From Pseudomonadota bacterium (GTDB taxonomy: Bacteria > Myxococcota > Myxococcia > Myxococcales > Anaeromyxobacteraceae), in assembly GCA_023428085.1 (NCBI GenBank), contig JAEYZK010000074.1:1-5718 (forward strand): 5,718 bases of DNA, in the 5' to 3' direction. The position numbers and the translations under genes were made by a program. The notes under the pieces were generated by a model. That model ran no database searches. It worked only from the letters and a program-made list of their open reading frames with translations, and was not told the origin of the DNA. Below, piece by piece: positions 1 to 5,718 of the stretch. Numbering within the stretch: position 1 is the stretch's first letter; each line of letters begins with the position of its first letter.

Positions 1-1110
1 CCACGCGGCGACCGCGAGGACGGCCGCGGCGGTGCCCGCCAGGGCGGCGCGCCGCCGGAGGCGCTTCCGGCGGAGCCGGGCGATCCGCGGACCGACGTCG
101 GCGTTCTCGGGATCGAGCGAGAGGACGCGCCCGTAGAACCGGAGGGCGCGCGCCCCCGCGCCGGTGCGCGCCGCCGCGTCCCCCTGGGCGAGCAGGGCGG
201 CGCAGGCGTCGGTCCGGAAGCGGGCCTTCGCGGCGGCGGGTTCCCGCAGGAACGCCACGAGCGCCTCCTGCGGCCGCGCGATGCCCACCTCCGCGAGGAC
301 CTGCTGGAGCGCGTCGCGCACCTCCGCGGCGCTCTGGGGGCGCCGCTCGGGCGCGAGCTGGAGGCAGCGGACGACGAGCTCGGCGAGCGGGTCGGACACG
401 CGCGGATCCACCTTGCGCGGATCCTCGAAGTCGGCCTGCAGCACGCGCCGGAGGATCGCCGTCGGGTTGGCCGCGGAGAACGGCAGCCGCCCGGTGGCGA
501 GCCAGTACAGGATCGTCCCGAGGGAGAAGACGTCGCTCCGCACGTCGGCGTCCCGCCCCTCGACGACCTCGGGCGGCATGTGGTGGGGCGAGCCGACGAG
601 CGCGCCCGTCATGGTCATCCGCTCGTCCGAGGCGAGCACCCGCGCGATGCCGAAGTCGGCGAGCTTCACGGCGGGGCGCGCGCCCTCGTCCACGAGCACG
701 TTCTCGGGCTTGAGGTCGCGGTGGATGACGCCGGCCGAGTGGGCGTGCACGAGCGCGTCGGCGAGCGCGAGGCCGACGAGCATGCCGAGCTCGGGGTAGC
801 CGAAGCCGACCTCGTGCGCGAAGGCGCGGAGCGTGCGGCCCCGGACGAACTCCGTCACGAGGAAGCTCTCCGCCGCGGCGTCGCCGGCGTAGTCGAAGAT
901 CTCCACGATGCCGGGGTGCGACAGGCGGGCGACGACCCGCGCCTCGCGCGAGAAGCGCGCGCGCGACTCGGGCGCGGCGGCGAGGTGCGGGTGGAGGAGC
1001 TTCACCGCGACCTCGCGATCGAGGGCGGTGTCGCGCCCGCGGTAGACGACGGCCATGCCGCCGGTGCCGATCTGCTCGAGGAGCTCGTAGCGGCCGAGCA
1101 TCCGGATCAC
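1..1110 (-). CDS. Hanks-type Ser/Thr protein kinase, membrane-anchored (3' part missing)
   Basis: This gene encodes a serine/threonine kinase that transfers phosphate from ATP to protein substrates, probably as a membrane-anchored signalling protein. Counting from the GTG at 1110, the glycine loop is GTGGMAVV (residues 15-22), the ATP lysine is K37 in VAVK, and the alpha-C glutamate is probably E56. The catalytic loop is HRDLKPEN (130-137) and the metal-binding motif is DFG (152-154). The activation segment ends in GSPHHMPPE (173-181), and D193 lies in SDVFSLG. All catalytic residues are present. The HHMPPE form differs from the commoner YM[AS]PE. After the kinase domain comes one TPR-like stretch ending LSLDPENADV. 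A basic patch and an Ala-rich hydrophobic segment (about 355-370) then run off the window edge and look like a transmembrane helix. An ATG at 1152 is in frame, but the GTG at 1110 sits six bases after AGGAGG and is preferred. The sensor or output domain beyond the membrane is unseen. The kinase call is firm and the substrate is unknown. Confidence 0.95.
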   Translation of the reverse strand, partial: MIRMLGRYELLEQIGTGGMAVVYRGRDTALDREVAVKLLHPHLAAAPESRARFSREARVVARLSHPGIVEIFDYAGDAAAESFLVTEFVRGRTLRAFAHEVGFGYPELGMLVGLALADALVHAHSAGVIHRDLKPENVLVDEGARPAVKLADFGIARVLASDERMTMTGALVGSPHHMPPEVVEGRDADVRSDVFSLGTILYWLATGRLPFSAANPTAILRRVLQADFEDPRKVDPRVSDPLAELVVRCLQLAPERRPQSAAEVRDALQQVLAEVGIARPQEALVAFLREPAAAKARFRTDACAALLAQGDAAARTGAGARALRFYGRVLSLDPENADVGPRIARLRRKRLRRRAALAGTAAAVLAVAAW

Positions 1111-1116
1111 CGAAGT

Positions 1117-1122
1117 CCTCCT
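1117..1122 (-). promoter_or_regulatory. Ribosome binding site deciding the kinase start
   Basis: The minus strand reads AGGAGG followed by six bases and then the GTG at 1110. This is an ideal Shine-Dalgarno spacing. The in-frame ATG at 1152 lies upstream of this site and would place it inside the coding region. The next ATG (1101) is 15 bases away, which is too far. The site therefore supports the GTG start. Confidence 0.75.
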
Positions 1123-1195
1123 CGAGGAGCCTTGCCCGATCGGTTCGCTCATCGAGCGAGCTCGGCGGGCCGGCGGCGCACCTTGGCGCACATGA

Positions 1196-1230
1196 GCGTC
1201 ACACCCCGGGTCCGGCCGCCAGCGTGACAC
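1196..1230. repeat. Interrupted palindrome upstream of the kinase gene
   Basis: GCGTCACAC (1196-1204) and GCGTGACAC (1222-1230) face each other across 17 bases. Read as minus-strand RNA they form a 9-bp stem with two G-U pairs. As DNA they are two half-sites of a near-palindrome. The element lies between the epimerase-like gene's stop and the kinase start, so it could be an operator for the kinase gene or a weak 3'-end hairpin. No T-run follows it. The rest of 1111-1306 shows no convincing promoter. Confidence 0.35.
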
Positions 1231-1306
1231 GGATGGCGGGGTCCCGCGGACACTATGACATGGCTGCCGTGGTTCGGCCACTGACCAGGCGGCCGATCGC
1301 CGGGGC

Positions 1307-2374
1307 TCACGTGGACCCCGTCGAGCGCGCGCCGGCAGCGCTCCCCGCCGGCAGGAGGTGGTCCTCGACGAGGGTCCGGATCGTCTCGGGGAAGGACGCG
1401 GTGGCGACCGGGTGCCGGGCGCGCCAGCCGAGGGCGCGGAGCCGGCCGACGTCGTAGTAGTGGTCCGCGCTCATCCAGTGGAGGACCTCGCGATCGACGC
1501 GCGGGGTGAGCTGCGCGGTGACGCCCGTCCGGGCGCCCAGGCGCTGCCACCCGCGCGCGAGCCGGCGGTTCACGGCCGCGAGCAGCGTCCGGTCCGGCAC
1601 GTTCCGGAACAGCCACAGCACCGACGCCGTCAGCCGGGGCCAGGACGGGAGGTAGCGGCCCGGCTCGAAGCCGAGCGAGGTGAGCGCCGCGGCGAGGTGC
1701 TCGGCGAGCGGGAGCGGCGCCTCGTCCGCGACGTTGAAGGCGCGGCCCAGGACGTCGCGGTCGTGCGGGTGGAGGGCGACGTGGACCACCGCGCGGGCGA
1801 GGTCGGCGAGGTGGACGAGGTGCGCCACGGGCCCGCGGCGCAGGATGGGCACCTGCCGCCGCCCGTGGTGGAGGAGCGCGAGGAACGCGAGCGCGCGCAC
1901 CGGGCCGGCGTGCAGCGTCGGGCCGTAGGGCAGGGCGGGCCGGAGCACGGTGAGCGGCGCGCCCGCGCGGAACGCGGCCCAGCTCGCCTGCTCCGCGCGC
2001 CAGCGGATCCGCTCGAGCGCCGTGCGCGGGTCCTTGAGCTCGCCCTCGCGGCACGGGAGGCTCCGGGGCCGGCCGTACACCGCGGTGGTCGAGAGGTGGA
2101 GCAGCCGGCGGGCGCCGTACGCGCGGGCGAGCCGGGCGGCCGTGCGCGCGGCGGAGACCTCGAGCGCCGTGCGCCGCGGCTCGTCCATGCTGCGCGGCGT
2201 GCGCAGGCCGAGGTGCGCGACGATCTCGGCCGAGGTGGCGGGCTCGGGATCCGGGGTGCTCGGGTCGAGCGAGAGGTGCCGGGTCGTGAACCCCGCCGCG
2301 GCGAACGCGCCCGCGACGGCGTCGAGCACCGGCCCGGGCGAGCCGGTGAGGATGGCGAGACGGCGATCCCCCAC
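1307..2374 (-). CDS. NAD(P)-epimerase/dehydratase-like protein (extended SDR), catalytic residues altered
   Basis: This 355-residue protein has the shape of an extended short-chain dehydrogenase/reductase, the family of nucleotide-sugar epimerases and dehydratases. Visible family marks are the N-terminal Rossmann strand LAILTGSPG (6-14), LLHLSTTAVYG (91-101), LRPALPYGP (144-152), HLVHLADLARAV (185-196), FNVADEAP (213-220) and a C-terminal DVGRLRALGW segment (308-317). Two key features are degraded. The glycine motif TGxxGxxG has lost its third glycine (L17 stands there). The YxxxK active-site motif, expected 20-25 residues after VYG, reads LERIR (120-124), so the Tyr is Leu and the Lys is Arg. 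The frame is otherwise intact and coding-like, so this is not simple decay. It may bind a nucleotide without catalysis, or use other chemistry. The start is GTG at 2374, because an in-frame TAA lies 12 bases upstream. No Shine-Dalgarno sequence precedes it. The substrate is unknown. Confidence 0.85.
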   Translation of the reverse strand: MGDRRLAILTGSPGPVLDAVAGAFAAAGFTTRHLSLDPSTPDPEPATSAEIVAHLGLRTPRSMDEPRRTALEVSAARTAARLARAYGARRLLHLSTTAVYGRPRSLPCREGELKDPRTALERIRWRAEQASWAAFRAGAPLTVLRPALPYGPTLHAGPVRALAFLALLHHGRRQVPILRRGPVAHLVHLADLARAVVHVALHPHDRDVLGRAFNVADEAPLPLAEHLAAALTSLGFEPGRYLPSWPRLTASVLWLFRNVPDRTLLAAVNRRLARGWQRLGARTGVTAQLTPRVDREVLHWMSADHYYDVGRLRALGWRARHPVATASFPETIRTLVEDHLLPAGSAAGARSTGST

Positions 2375-2382
2375 GGCAAGAC

Positions 2383-2391
2383 ATTACACCA
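2383..2391 (-). promoter_or_regulatory. Candidate extended -10 promoter of the epimerase-like gene
   Basis: The minus strand reads TGG then TGTAAT, which fits an extended -10 element (TGn plus TATAAT, five of six). There is no good -35 hexamer at 16-18 bases. The usual spacing would put the transcript start at about 2376, only one or two bases before the GTG at 2374. Together with the absent Shine-Dalgarno sequence this suggests a leaderless message. It is a motif match only. Confidence 0.35.
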
Positions 2392-2398
2392 CCGGAAA

Positions 2399-2479
2399 GG
2401 CCTCAGGCCACGGGCTTCAGGCCTCAGGCGGGGGCCGATCCGGCAGCGGCGCTTCCCCTGAGGCCCGACGCCTGAGGCC
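2399..2479. repeat. Cluster of four CCTNAGG repeats in two orientations
   Basis: GGCCTCAGGCC begins at 2399 and GGCCTCAGGCG at 2420. The opposite orientation appears as CCCTGAGGCCC from 2456 and CGCCTGAGGCC at 2469-2479. The copies at 2420-2430 and 2469-2479 form a perfect 11-bp inverted repeat. The copy at 2401-2409 can pair over 9 bp with the one at 2457-2465. This spacer lies between the lon stop and the epimerase-like gene. It could be a dispersed REP-like element or a bidirectional hairpin region. Confidence 0.6.
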
Positions 2480-2486
2480 CCAGGGG
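2455..2486 (-). terminator. GC-rich hairpin after lon, possible terminator
   Basis: On the lon strand, CCCCTGGGGCC and GGCCTCAGGGG form an 11-bp stem with one G-T (G-U in RNA) pair around a 10-base loop. It begins 21 bases after the lon TAG. The position and strength fit a 3'-end hairpin. No T-run follows (AAGCGCC comes next), so it would be an atypical terminator or an RNA-stabilising stem. It competes for bases with the longer-range pairing of the repeat cluster. Confidence 0.45.
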
Positions 2487-2507
2487 AGCAACTGCGGATC
2501 CGCTGCG

Positions 2508-5009
<2,502 letters not shown>

Positions 5010-5015
5010 GCGATT

Positions 5016-5021
5016 CTCCTT
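5016..5021 (-). promoter_or_regulatory. Ribosome binding site of lon
   Basis: The minus strand reads AAGGAG, then six bases, then the ATG at 5009. This fixes the lon start at the MSEKEK residues, against the longer frame that opens with TTG at 5078. Confidence 0.8.
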
Positions 5022-5049
5022 GGGGTGTGCGCCGCGAGGGCTCCGATCA

Positions 5050-5078
5050 GGGATACCCGCGGGAAGGGAGGTTATCAA
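5050..5078 (-). promoter_or_regulatory. Candidate sigma-70-type promoter of lon
   Basis: On the minus strand, TTGATA (5078-5073, five of six to TTGACA) is followed after exactly 17 bases by TATCCC (5055-5050, three of six to TATAAT). The predicted transcript start near 5043 gives a leader of about 33 bases that contains the AAGGAG site. The TTGATA also lies in a locally AT-richer patch (GTTTCTAGTTGATAAC) of very GC-rich DNA. The -10 match is poor. Confidence 0.35.
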
Positions 5079-5108
5079 CTAGAAACCGGGTGGACTGGCG
5101 GGCGCTTG

Positions 5109-5126
5109 GGGCCGCGCGGGCCGCGC
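5109..5126. repeat. Tandem GC-rich 9-mer, two copies
   Basis: GGGCCGCGC occurs twice head to tail without a gap. The flanking GCGCTTGGGG and GCGCCC allow a small GC hairpin around it on the minus strand. It lies between the stop of the small ORF and the candidate lon promoter. In DNA this GC-rich it may be chance. Confidence 0.3.
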
Positions 5127-5137
5127 CCGTCGGGTCA

Positions 5138-5362
5138 TCACGGTTCGTTCAACGCGGTCCGGCCCGGCTTCGGGATCGTGCGCCCATCCGGCTCGCCGCC
5201 GGCGCCGCCGGGATCGCTGCGCACGGGGCCCTCGGAAGGCGCCCAGAGCCCGCGCTCCCGATCGTCCTCCCCCGCGCCCGACACGCGCCCGCTGCGGGGC
5301 GGGACCTGCTGGGGCGCCGCGGGAGGACCCTCGGCCGGAGACCACGCTCGTTTGCCGTTCAT
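5138..5362 (-). CDS. Possible small disordered protein, 74 residues (doubtful)
   Basis: An ATG at 5362 lies three bases after AGGAG on the minus strand, close to a Shine-Dalgarno start, and opens 74 codons ending in TGA. The product is rich in Pro, Gly, Arg and acidic residues, with two scattered Trp. It has no hydrophobic segment and no motif I recognise. By my rough count about 85% of third codon positions are G or C, lower than the nearly all-G/C third positions of lon. That weakens the coding case. If real, it is transcribed toward lon with a gap of 128 bp. The short space to the divergent gene (71 bp) would have to hold its promoter. It could equally be untranslated spacer. Confidence 0.3.
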   Translation of the reverse strand: MNGKRAWSPAEGPPAAPQQVPPRSGRVSGAGEDDRERGLWAPSEGPVRSDPGGAGGEPDGRTIPKPGRTALNEP

Positions 5363-5379
5363 CGTCTCCTCTGCATAAG
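5352..5379 (+). promoter_or_regulatory. Weak candidate promoter of the PAS sensor gene
   Basis: TTGCCG (5352-5357) and CATAAG (5374-5379) are 16 bases apart, and each matches four of six positions of the sigma-70 hexamers. The predicted transcript start near 5386 gives a leader of about 48 bases. The element overlaps the start of the doubtful small ORF on the other strand, so the two calls partly compete. Confidence 0.22.
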
Positions 5380-5433
5380 ACCGACTTCCTCGACGGCAAG
5401 CCCGTGGCCAGGTTGGTAGGCGTGCAGGCCACC

Positions 5434-5718
5434 ATGGCCGCGCTCGCGCTGGTGTTGGGGGGAGGAGCGATCGGGCTCCTCCTGGCGCTCGCTTTCGCCG
5501 CGTGGCGCGGCGTGCGGCCCGGGGCGCGCGCGCTCGAGAAGCACCTGTGGGCGGTGTCGGAGGCGCTCGGCGATCCCGCCTTCCTCCTCGACGCGCGCGG
5601 CCGGATCGTCGGGGCGAGCCGGGCCGCGGGCGCGCGGTTCGGGGCCGACCTCCACGGGCGCAGCATCGAGGAGGTGCTCGGGGCGCAGGCGGCGCTGCTC
5701 CTCCGCGGGGTCGCGCGC
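5434..5718 (+). CDS. Membrane-anchored PAS-domain sensor protein (5' part only)
   Basis: The 95 visible residues begin with a hydrophobic segment (about 4-23, LALVLGGGAIGLLLALAFAA) ending in a Trp-Arg boundary, which is a single N-terminal membrane anchor. After a short linker comes a PAS-like start at about residue 43. It runs EALGDPAFLLDARGRIVGA and then a helix with the pattern SRAAGARFG, leading to GRSIEEVLG (75-83). This matches the opening of PAS domains in sensor histidine kinases, where the domain binds a ligand or cofactor and controls an output module. The output module lies beyond the window, so histidine kinase is a guess. The ATG at 5434 is chosen. GTG codons at 5422 and 5404 and a TTG at 5413 are in frame, and none of these starts has a strong ribosome binding site. 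The gene diverges from lon. Confidence 0.75.
   Translation, partial: MAALALVLGGGAIGLLLALAFAAWRGVRPGARALEKHLWAVSEALGDPAFLLDARGRIVGASRAAGARFGADLHGRSIEEVLGAQAALLLRGVAR

Larger units (their letters stand above)
5010..5433. other. Divergent intergenic region between lon and the PAS sensor gene
   Basis: This 424-bp stretch separates two genes transcribed away from each other. It holds the lon leader and a candidate promoter, a tandem GC 9-mer, a doubtful 74-codon ORF on the lon strand, and a weak candidate promoter for the rightward gene. I see no CIRCE operator (TTAGCACTC-N9-GAGTGCTAA), tRNA or riboswitch in it. Confidence 0.6.

Noticed and set aside
164..1227. Plus-strand open frames opposite the kinase gene
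   Set aside because: They lie antisense to a gene with intact kinase motifs and encode Arg/Ala/Ser or Glu/Ala-rich sequence without recognisable domains.
1149..2384. A 411-codon minus-strand frame starting at an ATG at 2384, overlapping the epimerase-like gene
   Set aside because: Its product is almost pure Arg, Pro, Ala and Gly. The other frame carries the SDR motifs, so this is a frame shadow despite its ATG.
5010..5078. N-terminal extension of Lon by 23 residues from a TTG
   Set aside because: The ATG at 5009 has an AAGGAG site at ideal spacing, and the extension has no family-like sequence. The TTG overlaps the candidate -35 hexamer.
5079..5666. Minus-strand frames running through the PAS gene and the divergent spacer
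   Set aside because: They overlap a plus-strand gene with a clear membrane segment and PAS signature, and their products are Arg/Pro/Ala-rich with no motif.

Overview
The window is very GC-rich DNA. It carries three leftward genes, a divergent rightward gene at the right edge and one doubtful small ORF. The best clue to the organism is the Lon protease. As far as I can recall, its sequence closely follows the second Lon (LonD/BsgA) of Myxococcus xanthus, including the N-terminal stretch around PPGLIAKEDIPAVLPILPLR. With the base composition and a Hanks-type Ser/Thr kinase ending in a C-terminal membrane segment, this suggests a member of the Myxococcota, perhaps Anaeromyxobacter-like. The taxonomic call rests on memory of family sequences, not on a search.

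Layout from left to right. (1) Bases 1-1110, minus strand: the N-terminal 370 residues of a Hanks-type Ser/Thr protein kinase, cut by the window edge inside a probable transmembrane helix. (2) 1111-1306: a leader with a strong ribosome binding site and an interrupted palindrome. (3) 1307-2374, minus strand: an extended short-chain dehydrogenase/epimerase-like protein. It lacks the catalytic Tyr and Lys of the family and has a degraded glycine motif. It starts at a GTG with no Shine-Dalgarno sequence, directly behind an extended -10 element. (4) 2375-2507: an intergenic spacer with four CCTNAGG repeats and a strong GC hairpin just after the lon stop. (5) 2508-5009, minus strand: a complete Lon protease of 833 residues with Walker A and B motifs and the Ser-Lys dyad intact. 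(6) 5010-5433: a divergent control region with a candidate lon promoter, a GC tandem repeat and a possible 74-residue ORF. (7) 5434 to the right edge, plus strand: the start of a membrane-anchored PAS-domain sensor protein.

The three leftward genes share a strand but are separated by 133 bp and 196 bp, with a hairpin or palindrome in each gap, so they look like separate units rather than one tight operon. Lon, a Ser/Thr kinase and a PAS sensor are all regulatory or quality-control proteins, but nothing in the sequence ties them into one pathway. I found no CRISPR array, tRNA, rRNA, insertion sequence or defence system. The points most worth a second look are the catalytically altered epimerase-like protein, its possible leaderless start, and the repeat cluster after lon.
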